Shown here piece after piece: positions 1 through 12,600 of a DNA stretch of 39,128 bases. Within the stretch, counting starts at the first letter, position 1. The number at the start of each line of letters is the position of its first letter. This stretch comes from Bacteroidales bacterium (GTDB lineage: Bacteria > Bacteroidota > Bacteroidia > Bacteroidales > WCHB1-69): contig JAFZZK010000051.1 of the NCBI GenBank assembly GCA_017615795.1, forward strand, positions 1 to 39,128, read 5' to 3'. The notes beneath the pieces are model-generated. The model was not told the origin of the DNA. It ran no database searches and saw only the letters and a list, made by a program, of their open reading frames with translations. Both the position numbers and the translations under genes were made by a program.

Positions 1-1188
1 CTTCAGGACAGTTCCATCCTTGTCAGAAGCGAGGTGTTTACTGTTCCCCGTAACAATCCGTTGGTATGGCATCAATACGGTTTCCCTTTTATTCTGCCCA
101 ACAATGTCCATAATGTGGCGTTTAGAATCATCAATAAAAACGTTGACAACATTGGTAATGATTGGGCCATTGATGATATCAAAATAACTTATTGTGGCGG
201 CACAGCCTCTATCGTCACGCCGACGACCGACACAACAGTCTGCTTGGGTGACGAACTCCATCTGGTGTCGCAATTTGTAGCTACCGACAATAATTTGTCA
301 GGTGCAACAATGGAGTATGAATGGCAGTACTCTGCGGACGGCAACACTTGGCAAAACCTGGCGAATAGCAATTCTGCACAGTATTCGATTCCGGCCGTAA
401 CGGGAACCCATGCAGGCTATTATCGGGTACATATAGCTGAGGATGGACTTCTGGCAACTCCTTGCTCTTTTTATTCTGATCATATCCAACTGATGGTGGA
501 GGACTGTGCGGTACCTCCTTGCGATACCAGCCATGTGGCAGATACCGTATGCTGGGGTGATACCTATCACAACCATGGCTTGACACTCTCTGCCAATGAA
601 ACCATGTTTGATGATGACAAGATTTTTGAAGTTCATCTAACCGGCACGGGCGGTTGCGACAGCTTGGTGATATTAACCTTAACCGCACAGACAAAGCCAG
701 AGGCCTCCATTCAGGCTGATGGGGATTATTGTGAGCATAATTCAACACTCCTGCAGTTGGTTTCTGATGGAAATCTTACCGACATCGTTTGGAACACAGG
801 CGAAAACACCAACTCTATCCTGGTTAATGCACCAGGCACTTATTCGGTGGAGGCAATACAGCATTATTGCAAGCTACACCGACAATACACTCTGGAAACA
901 TGTCCATTCCAGATATATGTTCCCAATACTATAACGGTATCCTTAACTGAGGGAAACAATGATTATTTTTGCATCTATAGCAACCATCCCGAACAGATAC
1001 AGGGATTCCACATGTATATATACAACCGGTGGGGTGAATTGATCTATTACACTCAGGATGTCAATTTCAAGTGGCGCCCGACAGACAGCGGTTCCAAGGC
1101 GGTCAATACGATTTTTGTCTATAGAATGGTGTATATGAATGATGAGCGTATGTCGGTTGTCCAAAAGGGAACAATAGTAGTGTTATAA
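1..1188 (+). CDS. Secreted multidomain protein with type B T9SS C-terminal domain (5' partial)
   Basis: The reading frame is open to the first base of the window, so the gene starts upstream; the GTG at 34 is an internal codon, not a credible start. About 395 residues are visible. The N-terminal part ends in NDWAIDDIKI, the usual last strand of a MAM/concanavalin-like jelly roll. Two cysteine-containing Ig-like regions follow, including the GGCDSLVILTLT pattern common in Bacteroidales surface proteins. The last 95 or so residues (from about YVPNTITV, through IYNRWGELIYYTQD, to KGTIVVL) match the gliding-motility-associated type B C-terminal domain, known as a T9SS sorting signal. The product is therefore probably exported by T9SS and attached at or released from the surface. 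Catalytic activity, if any, would lie in the missing part. No clear terminator follows the stop codon. Confidence 0.85.
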   Translation, partial: LQDSSILVRSEVFTVPRNNPLVWHQYGFPFILPNNVHNVAFRIINKNVDNIGNDWAIDDIKITYCGGTASIVTPTTDTTVCLGDELHLVSQFVATDNNLSGATMEYEWQYSADGNTWQNLANSNSAQYSIPAVTGTHAGYYRVHIAEDGLLATPCSFYSDHIQLMVEDCAVPPCDTSHVADTVCWGDTYHNHGLTLSANETMFDDDKIFEVHLTGTGGCDSLVILTLTAQTKPEASIQADGDYCEHNSTLLQLVSDGNLTDIVWNTGENTNSILVNAPGTYSVEAIQHYCKLHRQYTLETCPFQIYVPNTITVSLTEGNNDYFCIYSNHPEQIQGFHMYIYNRWGELIYYTQDVNFKWRPTDSGSKAVNTIFVYRMVYMNDERMSVVQKGTIVVL

Positions 1189-1219
1189 AGAAAAATTTCT
1201 GGGGTGAAAAGGGTTGACT

Positions 1220-1537
1220 GGTTTTCCTTGAGCAGCCCCGTAGGGGCAAAAGCTCGGTAGCCAGGGGTCAAGGCGCGAGGAACGAGCGCTGCAACCCCTG
1301 GGATGGATGGTGCGCGGGAAAAATCGCGGCGCGGGAGAATGTTGCAACGAGGAAGCACGCTGTTCGCCGCGAAACGGGTGTGTCGCCCGACGAGCATGCG
1401 TGAGGGATTGCAGCGGAAATGGCTGGCTTGCCAGCCATTGCAGCGGAAAGCCCGACGGCGCGGCGGCATGAACACGCCCGCAATCAAATGCCGCCGCGCC
1501 GGCACGCCCAAATAAAAAAAATGCTAAAACCCTGATT
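1220..1537 (+). repeat. Dispersed structured intergenic repeat, long copy
   Basis: This GC-rich block is homologous to the reverse complement of 29019-29179. Both copies share an arm (GCAGCCCC..., CTCGGTAGCCAGGGGT, GCGAGGAACGAGC, AACCCCTG) and an end (CGCGCCGGCACGCCCAAATAAAA...ATGC). Internal hairpins include GCCCC/GGGGC at 1235-1247, CCAGGGGT/ACCCCTGG at 1261-1291, ATGGCTGG/CCAGCCAT around 1419-1438, and GGCGCGGCGGCAT/ATGCCGCCGCGCC at about 1458-1500. This copy has about 155 bases in the middle that the other copy lacks. The short open frames inside it have no recognisable product. It may be a REP/MITE-like non-autonomous element; no mobility gene is present. Confidence 0.75.
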
Positions 1538-1572
1538 CTTTCCATCTAACGTGTCGTTGTCAAAATTTTTTA

Positions 1573-1580
1573 TACTTTTG
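1573..1580 (+). promoter_or_regulatory. Predicted Bacteroidota -7 element (TACTTTTG)
   Basis: The octamer fits TAnnTTTG and lies about 95 bases before the first ATG of the barrel gene at 1675. It would drive the three-gene surface operon. I cannot place a well-spaced -33 TTTG box. Confidence 0.6.
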
Positions 1581-1674
1581 CATCGCTATAGGATAGATTA
1601 GAAGGGAAATAATGAAATTTTATAGTGTTTAACAAAAAGGCAAGAGTATAAGATAAAATTTACATTTCAATCAG

Positions 1675-3600
1675 ATGAGTTTTATTGATTTGACAACACG
1701 AAACAGTGCAAAAAAAGGCATTGTTTTTCGGCATTGCTTTTTTTCAAGAATGTTTGTTTTGATGACATTTTTGTTGGTGTCCGTCATGCCTCTGCAGGCA
1801 CAGATCAGGGAACGGATCCAGACTATCAAGAATTCCGATCCTTTGACATTGTCGGGCAATGTGGGCGCCTCAATGGGCATTGCGCACAACAATATCAGCA
1901 CGTATTACTCCACGCCTTTTTCTTATTCTCTCTATGGCAGCTTGAATTTTAACATTTACAGTTTCAACTTGCCGATATCCTTTTATTTTGTAAACAACAG
2001 CACAGAGTTCAGTTATCCCAAGATGCCGCACATTTCGTTAGGCATGACCCCCACCTACAAGAATTGGCGCTTCCATTTAGGTGTGAGCAGTATGCACTTG
2101 TCGAACTACACTTATTCCGGCTTGACCTTCATTGGCGCGGGCGCGGAGTATCAGGGCAAGTTGTTCCGTGCGGCGGCTTTCGGCGGCATCATCAACCGGA
2201 AGACGCGCTTGGAGCAATGGGACGACCGTTCTGCTTTCCAGCGGCTTTCCGACTCGCTGTTAGGCCTCAACATACCGCAATACACCACCCCCCAATACAG
2301 GCGGCTCGGCGGCGGTGCCAAAATCGGCGTGGGCAACACCAGGAACTATATTGACTTGACTTTCTTCAAAGCCAAGGACCAGATCAATTCCTTGCCCGAG
2401 GAGTGGCGCGACACGGTGAAAGCCAAGGAAAACGTCGCCGTGGGCCTTTCCGGACGCTTCGCCATCCGCAACTGGTTTTCTTTTACCGCCAACCTTGGCG
2501 TCACCTTTTACAGCGACAACCTCCGCGACAGTCTCCTCCACATCGACGACAAAACGGACCGGATTTTCCAGAACCTCAACTGGCTCTATGGCGTGAGAGG
2601 CTCCTCCATTGTGCGTTTCGCGGGCGACGCTGCCATGAACTTCAACTTCAAAGTATTCAACGCCAATATTCTATATCGTATCGTCCAACCCGACTATGTT
2701 TCGTTAGGCACCTCCAGTTTCAGCCAAAACACCCACAGTATCGGCGTCAATACGAACTTCAGGATGTTCAAGGGCAAGTCCAACCTTACCCTTGTGGGCT
2801 ATTTGCAGCGCGACAACCTGAACCACAAACAGATGTACACCAACCAAGTGGCCACCTACACGTTGAATTCCAACAATATGATTGGCAGCCATTTTCACTT
2901 GGGACTGATGTACAACGGCATCAAGCAGAACCAGTACGACGGCACCACCAAGGTGGCCGACTCGGTACGGCTTGACCGTATCACCCACACGGCGACACTC
3001 TCCCCGATGATTACCTTCCAAACCAAAAACGACCACGCCATATCCCTCAACCTCAGCTTTGTGCAGAATCAAAATCTCAACAAGCTCTATTATGCCAACA
3101 GTGGCGATGTGATGACATTGACGGGCGGGGTGGGCTACAATATTTCCATCACCCCAGTGAGAGTGTCGGTCAACGCCGGTTACGACTACACCTATTCCAC
3201 CAGCGAAAGCTACAGCTACAACGCCCACACGTTGCACTATGGGGTGAATTTCAACATCATGAACAGGGAAAAGCTCAACTGGAACGCCTACTACAACGGC
3301 TCTGCCGGCTACAATATCGTGAAGGACAGCGAAAACAACTTCTCTGTCAGCAACTGCCTGGGCAGCTCCTTCAACTTCAACAACGCCCACACGGCCTCAC
3401 TCTATTTTTCATTGAGCAATTTCAGTGAGGACATTGTCATCGGCCAGAAGATTGCCACAGCCCTCGACTGCCGCTTCACGCTTTCCTATGCCTATTCTTT
3501 CAAGAAGGTCCTCATCAAGAAAAAAGAGGGCGCAAACCAGAAGAAAGAGGATAAAATAACAAAGAAACTGCGCAAATTAAGCGAAAAAACCAAGAATTAA
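1675..3600 (+). CDS. Outer membrane beta-barrel protein with Lys-rich C-terminal tail, function unknown
   Basis: The 641-residue product has a signal peptide ending in PLQAQ (cleavage near residue 43 from this start). An internal ATG at 1750 (Met26) would give a conventional short signal peptide and may be the true start. The mature part is a long series of alternating, aromatic-rich amphipathic strands (for example YSLYGSLNFNIYSF and VRVSVNAGYDYTYS), typical of an outer membrane barrel. I recognise no enzyme or TonB-receptor plug. The last strand ends in the aromatic SYAYSF, and an unusual 32-residue tail with 13 lysines follows, probably facing the periplasm. It is the first gene of an apparent operon, only 21 bases before the giant secreted protein, so it may help to export, anchor or assemble its neighbours. 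That role is inference. Confidence 0.8.
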   Translation: MSFIDLTTRNSAKKGIVFRHCFFSRMFVLMTFLLVSVMPLQAQIRERIQTIKNSDPLTLSGNVGASMGIAHNNISTYYSTPFSYSLYGSLNFNIYSFNLPISFYFVNNSTEFSYPKMPHISLGMTPTYKNWRFHLGVSSMHLSNYTYSGLTFIGAGAEYQGKLFRAAAFGGIINRKTRLEQWDDRSAFQRLSDSLLGLNIPQYTTPQYRRLGGGAKIGVGNTRNYIDLTFFKAKDQINSLPEEWRDTVKAKENVAVGLSGRFAIRNWFSFTANLGVTFYSDNLRDSLLHIDDKTDRIFQNLNWLYGVRGSSIVRFAGDAAMNFNFKVFNANILYRIVQPDYVSLGTSSFSQNTHSIGVNTNFRMFKGKSNLTLVGYLQRDNLNHKQMYTNQVATYTLNSNNMIGSHFHLGLMYNGIKQNQYDGTTKVADSVRLDRITHTATLSPMITFQTKNDHAISLNLSFVQNQNLNKLYYANSGDVMTLTGGVGYNISITPVRVSVNAGYDYTYSTSESYSYNAHTLHYGVNFNIMNREKLNWNAYYNGSAGYNIVKDSENNFSVSNCLGSSFNFNNAHTASLYFSLSNFSEDIVIGQKIATALDCRFTLSYAYSFKKVLIKKKEGANQKKEDKITKKLRKLSEKTKN

Positions 3601-3621
3601 TCACAATTAAACCCTAATATC

Positions 3622-6600
3622 ATGAAACCAATTGTCCGATTTTTCGTCATACTCGCCTGTATGCTTGTCGCAACGGCGCAGGCGCAAATAACGACCACAA
3701 TCACCCCCAAGGTGCAATTGTTCCCGTCGTCAGGATTGAATTATCTGGATGACCCCACCCAGTATTTCAATGTCATTATGACCAACACGGGTCCCGAAGC
3801 CAAGCAGATTTACGTGAGTTTTAGGGTGAGTTGTGACTTTTCGGCCACAGGGGAGAGTTTTTTCCTGCAGTCGCCCGCCAATATGGCGCCACCGCAACCG
3901 TTGACCCTTGCCTCCAATGAGACCCGGGTGATTACGATGCAGAATTTCAGGATGCTGATGTCGCACATCAATGGTCGTGACATCCAGATGAGTGGCATCA
4001 CATGGCAAGACGCCCTGATGCTGCCGGAGGGCAACTACCAGATTTGCATCCAGCCCTATTATTGGGATCACGCGGGCACCGTGCCTGCCCCTGTGGAGGC
4101 TGGTCCCGCCGGATGCTGCTATTTCTCGATCTGCTATTCCGGTTCCGCCCCCGAGTTTACATCCCCCATCATAGGGCAGAGCGGTGCCAACATCAATGTC
4201 ATCAACCCGATGGCGGACCAGGCGGACAACAACAACGACAACTTCGACGCTGCCAGCGGCTCCGACAGCCGCTCCAACTCCGCATACGCCGTGCTCACCC
4301 CTTCGCGTCAAGTGGTTTTCAACTGGACCGGCGTAATCTCCAACTGCATCACCAACTCCAATGTCGACTATATTCTCAAAATTGTCGAGGTGTTTCCTCA
4401 GCAGTCCGTATACGACGCCATTGACAATGACCGCACCATCTATACCGTCAACACCGGCTCCCGCACCACCTGCATCATCGACACGATGAATGACCTGAAT
4501 GCCAAGTTCCAGATTGGGCACACGTATGCTGCCATGGTGCAGGCCGTTCCAAAAAACCAGAATGTTGTACTGAAATTAGGTAATGACGGCAAAAGCCAGA
4601 TTATCACGTTCAGCTGGGGGAAAGCTGCCGGAGGCCCTGTCCCGAGGAATATTCCGCCGGGCGGCAACTCCAACAGCCGGACGTTAGACTCCACTTTTAC
4701 GGACAACAAGGCGGATGTGCTGGCCTCCCTGCGCAACCCCTACCTCATCATGCCGGCGGTGGACGATGATGCCGCCGATGTCCTTGTGGGCAAATTCCCC
4801 TCCGAGAACACCAATCGTCCCCAAAACTCCAGGCCTCTCATCGACGGCTTGTATTACCGCCTCAATGACAAGGAAAAATTCAGCGTGTCGTGGCTGCCCA
4901 TGCGCGGCGACTCCCTGACAAAGGTCGAGTATGTCGTCAACCTTTATGAATATATTGGCGGCGATGTCTCTTTCTCTGCATCCCGCCCCCCGTTGAAATC
5001 CTTCAAGATGACAAAGACGAATGGATTTTCCCCCACCTCTGTGGAATATTTATCCCTTCCTGAGAAGTGGGACACCCTGCTTGAGCATGGTAACAAATAT
5101 TTCCTCGTCCTCGAAGCGGCCAGCCATTACAAGTATCGTAAGACCACCAACTACACGGAAACCATTGTCGAGAACGGCTCCACCACCCAAAATACCTACT
5201 CCAAATACACCATCATGGAGGGCACGGAATTCTTCTATTCCAATGAAGTGTTCCAATGGGGCTACGACAGCGCGTTGCTCGAAACCGTCCAGGTGGCACA
5301 GCTCATTTATCCTGTGGACATGCGGGGTCGCGCAGCCGACTACGGCCTGGGCGAGACCGAAGTGGAGGAGGTCTACAACAACAGTGCCCTCAACTTCAAA
5401 TGGTCTCCAGCCGACAATGTACTCGACCGCGACACGGTTACTTATAACCTGTTGATTTTCAAATGGAAGAAAGGAGTGTTGCCATCTCAGATGAAAGATA
5501 CCCTGTTCTGCTACAAAAACCTCACCACGACGGAGTTCATGAACGACACCATCAAGGACTCCCTCAAGGTGGGCAGCCAGTTTGTGGCGGTGGTGGAAAC
5601 GCGTGTCAAGCAGGCGGTGGCCACCGACGACCCCTACATTATACCCAACAAGGGCCGCTCCTGGGCCGCCCCGTTCAAGATTGTGGAGACAGTGGAGGAG
5701 ACCGCTGACAACGACCCGTCAAGCGAATGTTTCTCGGAGACTTTCTCGACTATTAGCAGGAAAGACACTCTCCGACCCAAGAACATCAATGAAATCAAGG
5801 GCAAGGAGCTGACGATGAACGGCTTCAAAGTGGTTTTCCAGGAGATACAGGAGAAGACAGACTCCCTCAAGGACAGAAAAACCAAGAAAGTCACTTTGAG
5901 GAAGAGTTATTACGGCAAGGGATATATCGTATGGAATCCTTTTGTGCTCAACACACGCATCAAGGTACAGCTCGACTCCATCCTCTTCAACAGCAAATAT
6001 GAGATCTTTACCGGGTGTGCCAGGAGCTTAGCCGCCGACTCCACCGCGCTGTTGCCGATGGACTTCTCGAGCAAGATAGGCGATTGGACCGAAAGCAAGG
6101 TCAACGCCCTCTATTCGAAAGTGGGCAGTGACCAGGATGTGCAGAAATACATCAACTATTTCAACAAGCCTTCCTACACAAGCATCGGCGGCCTGTTCGG
6201 CGCTGGTGACGGCAGCGAAAGCCCCTCCTTCTACTTGCCCTTGAAAGTCAACTCGCAGGATTTCTACCTCCCCGACGACGGCTGTAACGTCATCATGGCC
6301 ATCAACAACATGTATCTGTCGCCCAAGACGGCGCTGATGAACCTGTTCACCCTGTTCTACAGCCAGGAGGACAACATCTACATCCCGATGATTGCCACCA
6401 ACATCTGCATGAAGCCCGACAACTTTTTCCCGGGCATCAACGAAGGCATTGATGTGTACTTGGCCAAGGATATTGACATGGAGCTCAGCGACGGTTACAA
6501 TATGACACTCAAGAGAGCCAGCAAATTGGGCAAGAAGGATGATGGCACGGTCATCTCCTTCCGCACCAAGACGAACGACAAGAGTGCCGGTTTCGAGCAG

Positions 6601-9600
6601 TTGAACCTCGAATTCCAGTTTGACCTCACCTCTTCCTCTGCACTGGCCTCGAACAAGTCGGGCGTGCTGGCCCTCAACCCCAAGACCGGTGTTCCACAAA
6701 AGGGTACGCCCGTCAAGGCCGGCGCCCTCATCATTATCCAGGACTGGAAGGACTGGTTGGCCCGAGTCTCCTTCGACCCGTTCGCCTTGGAGGACTTCCC
6801 CGATATGGCTTTCGTGCCGGGACGCAACATCTGGTATGACCACTCCTCCAAGAGCAATCCCGCAAAATTCCCCAAAGACTACCAGTCCAGTGCCGGCAAA
6901 GGCCCTGCTTGGCAGGGATTCTTCATGGAGGACTTGGGCTTCGTGATGTCTGACAAGATTGGCACCGTATTCGGTGCCGGCGACACCAACGTCAAGCCAA
7001 TGTACCAATATAAATATGGCCCGAACGGCGAAATCAAAGACTCTTCCGAAGTGGCCTTCACCAAGCAGTGTCTCGGCTTCCGTATTGCCAACACCATCAT
7101 TGATGCCGAAGGCGTCACCACCGACATCCAGGCGGTCAACATCGTGGACGCCTCCACCAAGGATGCCGGCAGCTGGGCCTTCTCCATCGACACCATCGGC
7201 GTGAAGGTGCTCAAAGGCAAGTTTAACAAGGGCTACATTGTCGGCACCGCCCAGGTGCCGCTGATGACCGGACGCCTCAACTACAACTGCGCCATCGCCA
7301 CCGACAGCCTGACCTTCGGATTGTCCACCAAGAAAAAAGACACCCTCGGCTTCGACCTCTGGTTGGCCAAACTTGACATCCAGCAATCCTACTTCAAACT
7401 GGTACACAAATACGAAAAGACGGCGGCCGACAGTGCCCGTCCGCAAACAGCCATCGACCTGAAACTCAACGGCAAGATAAACATCGACTTCCAGAAACTC
7501 AAGATTCCCGTCAACTTCGCGATGGTGAAATTCGAGAACTTCACCCTGCGCAACTTCAAGAATGCCAAGGACACCAACGTCAAGCGCATCGGCGACAGCG
7601 ACCTCTGGTTTTACATGGGCGACTGGGCGAAGGCATCGCCGCAGCACTACCTTTCCAGCAACGCCAGCAACAAGGATGTCTATACTGGCTCCATCGGCGG
7701 GTTCACCTTCTCGGTGCAGACCATCAAGCCCGTGTATGGCCTGGAAGGCACCAAAGTGAAGCTTGGGTTTGCCACCGCCATCAAGGTGGGCTTCAAGACC
7801 GGACCTAAAGAGACCAACGACAAGGGAGAATCCTCCGACGCATTTTCCATTGACGCCGGCTGCGGCTTCAAGGTGTGGGGCAAGATCGACTACAAGAGTT
7901 GGGATTTCAACAAGGATGACATCGGTGGCTCCGTCGATTCCGTCACAATCTCCACCGACTGCTTCTCGGTGTTCAAGCTGAAAGGCAAACTTATCTGGAT
8001 CGGCAACGAGAACCCTGACCCGACTTACGGCGAGGGCATGTTTGGCTCGTTGGACGTCACCATCATGGACAAGATTGAAATTGCGATGGCTGCCGCCTTC
8101 GGCACAGTCGGACAAGACTCGTCCAGCTACAAGTGGTGGATGTTCCAGGGCGCGGCCACCGGCTTTGAGATCCCGGTGCCACCCATTGTCTTCACCGGCT
8201 TCGGCGGCGGTTTCGCCTACAACATGACCGTGAAGCCGAGCGCGACATTGGCCAATGCCAAGGCCCACGACCTCATCTCCGGCGACGACGGCGCGTCCCT
8301 GGCCGCCAAGATGGTGTCGGGCAGTCTCTCCCAATGCGAATTCATACCCCAGAAGAACAGCTGGGTGGCCAAGGCGGGCCTCAGTCTCTCCCTCGCCAAC
8401 GAGAAGCTGATGAATGCCGACGGCATCCTCACCCTGCGCGTCTCCAGGGGCAAATTCAGCGGCATCTTGATTGATGTGTCCACCTATATTCTCACCGACC
8501 CGTCGGGCGCTGCCGCCACCGCCGCTGCTGAGGAGAAGAACAAGAACACCATGATCAAGGCCCGGGCCCTGATGGGTTACGAACAAAACGATGATTACCA
8601 CTACTTCAAGTTCGCCCTCTGCGTCAAAGGCGGAATAGACCTGACCAACATGCTCAAGAATTCGGGTATCACACAGGCACTTGACGGCGTGAAGGACCAA
8701 CTTAATTGTTTGGGCAACAATGTGATAAAAGATGTAACATGCGCATTTGATCCTTTGACCAACGTGGTTACCATAGATTCCACCGCAGGGAAGGCCAAAA
8801 CCGATTCGGCTATTGCCGCAGGCATTGGCGCCGGCATCAACTTTGCGCTTCCCATCGAATTTGAGGTGACATCCTATAAGAGCGGCAACTCCTTAGGGAA
8901 GAGCGGTACCGACTGGTACTTCTGCATCGGAAAACCCACACCCGGCGAGCGCGTGGAATTCAACATGTGGGCCAACCTTGTCGTTTTTGAGACAAGCACC
9001 AAGTTCACCTTCTATTTCATCACCGGCAACAGCTTCGACTTTGAGTTGCCGCCATTAGACCCGGAGGTGGAGGAGTTCTTCTTCGGCGGGTCTTCCGGCA
9101 AACAAGTCAACACCAGCGCCACCAGCACGGTGGACCAACAGGGCCAGGAGTTGAAGAACATGTATAAAAACACGCCCAAGTTCAAGAATGCCGGTGGCTT
9201 TGCAATGGGCATGACGTACAGGTCCGAAATCAAATACGAGATGTTCCTCTACATCCAGGTGATGGCGGCCTTCGGTTTCGATGTGGCTCTGATGGATACC
9301 AAGGGACAGTCGTGCGAAGGGTATGATCATATCGGGAAGAACGATTTCTACGCTATGGGCCAGTTGTATGCCATGCTGAAGGGTTCCGCCGGCTTGAGCA
9401 TCAACCTCGGGTTCTGGAAAGGCAAACTTGAGCTGTGCAGCCTCGGCATCGGCGCCCTTCTCAAGGGTGGCGGTCCTCGTCCTTCCTGGGCGTTCGGATT
9501 GCTGCGCCTCAAAGCCTCCCTGCTGAACGGCCTGGTATCCATCAACACCAGTGTCGACTTCCATGTGGGCGATGTCTGTGTGCCCGGCGCCGGCGACCCG

Positions 9601-12600
9601 TTGGCCAATGTCAACTTCTTCGAAAGTATCACCCCCGGATACAAAGATGCAGCCGCAGCGTTGAAGGATGGCAATGCGGCATCACCTATCGGTGGCGGCG
9701 TCATCGTCTCCAATATGCCCTGGAACCAAGCGGTCACCCTCGTGACGCCAACTGCAGACGGCAAGAGCGATGATGCCCGTAAATTCATCTTCGTGATAGA
9801 GAAGAACAGATGCAAACACGAATTCTCCAAGAATCGCGGCACCAGCTGGAGCACAGTTAATAAAAACAACTACAAAATAGAATCCTATCCCAATGATGTG
9901 AACACTCTGTTGTTTGAGGATAATGACGGTGGTTTTGAGGAAAAATCGTTGCAGAGATGGAGTTTTACCGCCCGTGCATACGAGTACCGCTTGGCGTTCG
10001 ACACTAAAAACAGCAGGTTGAAGGACACTTGTTACGATGAAAACAACAACTTCGCATTCAAAAAGATTCCGACAAAATTCGACAACACCACCTGGGGTTG
10101 GTACAATCCCAAGTATACAAACGACAAAGACAGTGCCATCCATATATTCCGTCAGGACACGACCGTCTATTTCAACATCGACTCGCTGCCGTCCAACCTT
10201 TACAACCAAGTGGTTTATTCGTGGCCGTACAACGGGGATCCTTCGGTTCCTAAAGACGAGCTGAAAAGTGATTTTGGCGGAAATTATGAAATTAAAATCT
10301 ACTTGGCCAAAGCTCGTCCCGAACTCTTTGACCCGCAGTTCCTGGCTGCCAACGGCAAAGAGATGCACTTCTGGCTTTTCAAAGGCTATGGCGGGTTCAA
10401 CACCGATCCAATACGCTGTACCAACTACAGTTATTATTCCAATGCAGGATTGCCATTCATACGGGTGTTTGTGGATCCTTCCTTTATAGAGAAAGGTAAG
10501 CCCTATATATTGCGGATGCTATTGGTCAATAAGGAGGATTTCCAAAATGCCGTCGACAACCTGATGGCAGCACAGCAGGTGTCCACCCGCACGGATTATG
10601 AGCTCACCAGCCAGAATTGGGACAAAGTGTATGCTTCCCACAGAGCCAGCACAAGCACGGGGTCTTCGGGAAGCCACCTCAATGTCGGCAATTTAAACTA
10701 CTTCTCCAATGCCAAGATAGAAGCTTTGAACCATCGAATCGAGCATGAGGCGGGAGTGGCCAATCTTGAACCAATACTGGGTGGCGGGTCGAGACCCAAT
10801 CTGGGAGATATTTTCGGTACAGGAACAGGCAATTCCACACCCGGCCACGGAACGCTGACAGGAACCACCAATCCCACCATCACCAGACCAGGTACCTCAA
10901 CAACAGTTACAAGGCCAACCACCTCGACGACTGTCACCAGACCGGCCACCTCATCCCGGCTGACCAACACCGCAAGCAACGGGGTGCTGCTCACCAATTC
11001 AGCAAACCTCAATTCCGGCGTGTTGGCCAACAACAACCTGAACGCCGGCCTTTTGCAGGTCAACGCCAATCTGGAGACGAGTAAGAATAACATGACTACC
11101 GGAAACAGGGGCAGACTTAGAAGCAGTGCCGCCAACGCCAATTCTAACTCTAACGGCAACACCGCCACTATCGGGTCAACGACAATGCAGACCCGTGGTC
11201 TACTAAACAGTTCCGTCTCAAGCTCATCATCTTCAAATGATCTGGTTGCCACCAATTTGAATGCCCGCAACCTGGTCAAGAGAGACAACAATACTATTCA
11301 GAGAAAAGGTCAGATTGTCATCTCTGACAACACATCCAACTCCGCCACTACAATTAATGGCAATACCATGGTAGTGAACTCTTCGTTGGTCAGAATCCCC
11401 TCTACAAGCAACTCCAACTCCACCGGTGCCTCAATCACGGGTGTGCATCGTCCGGTTATTAATACGAGTGACAATGGAAACAGCAATGGTATTCATGGCA
11501 GCATGCTCCCGACTTTGGTGGCCACAACGACAACGGATAATCTCAGCGTGGAAGATTACCAGTATGAGAAATTGAGAGAGGATTACACCGATCAGGGAAG
11601 CGACACCTCCATGCTCTACGAAAGAAAGTCCCTTGAAGAGTATACCATAGCCTATCAGCTTGGCGACACCATCTACGACCTCTGTTTCAAGACAGATCCT
11701 AATTACAGCACATACGAGGAGTTGTTCACGAACATAATGGCTTGTTACAACAGCGGCATCTCCGCTTCGGGCCCCTCTTCCTCTGCAAGCTCATCGGTCT
11801 TCCCGATTGTGACATCAGCCTCCACCGCACAAAGGTTTGGATGGTATTCATATCTGTTCGTCCCGCAAACCCCGAATGACGCCAACCGTTACAACACCAA
11901 TGTGAAGTTGCCCGCCATTGCCGCCTTCAAGCTCAGCACCGCCGAGGAACACCGGACGGCAGCGATGGCCAAGCACCTCTTCTTGATGACACAGTTCAAC
12001 CTGATGAAAGACTATTCCAATTTATACACCAATGCGCCGATAAAGAAGATACCGCATCAGAACGATTATGTGGGCAGTTCCCGGGACGGCTTCTCCATCA
12101 ACGGCTCCTGGGACGATATCGACTGTGATTACAACAAGGATTTCTTCAATGGCAGCAAAGGCGGTATTATCCGCGATTATAACAAAAGTTGGAAGAATCT
12201 GGATCTGCGTTCCTACACCATATCCCGACGGGGGTCCACTATCCCGGAAATGTTTGAACCTTGCGGTCAAGCCATCGGTAATGGATTCCCAGTCGCGAAT
12301 GAATACAGGAGCAATTATGCACAACTATATTGGGCTATACCTGACATGTTGGAGGTCTCCACAACGCGACCGAAGATTGCCATTATCACGATCAAATCGT
12401 TCGGTGACAAGCAGTCCGAGTGGGAAGACCACAATGGCTCCAGAAACTCCATTGCAACTGTGACCATCACAGACAAAGCCACACCGGCGATGTATGATGA
12501 CATCAAGATGTTTTTTGATTTCTTCAAGAAATGCACAGAAATTGCCGCCTATCCGCTTAACAGGGGATACAGCCACAAGAAAAACATCTTAAAGAAACTC

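Noticed and set aside
1119-1545. Several short frames in the GC-rich block near 1300
   Set aside because: They are by-products of the structured repeat and are not kept in its second copy.
6028-8700. An 890-codon open frame on the minus strand inside the giant gene
   Set aside because: It is in the same codon register as the sense gene, has no recognisable domain, and exists because the sense strand avoids TTA, CTA and TCA codons.
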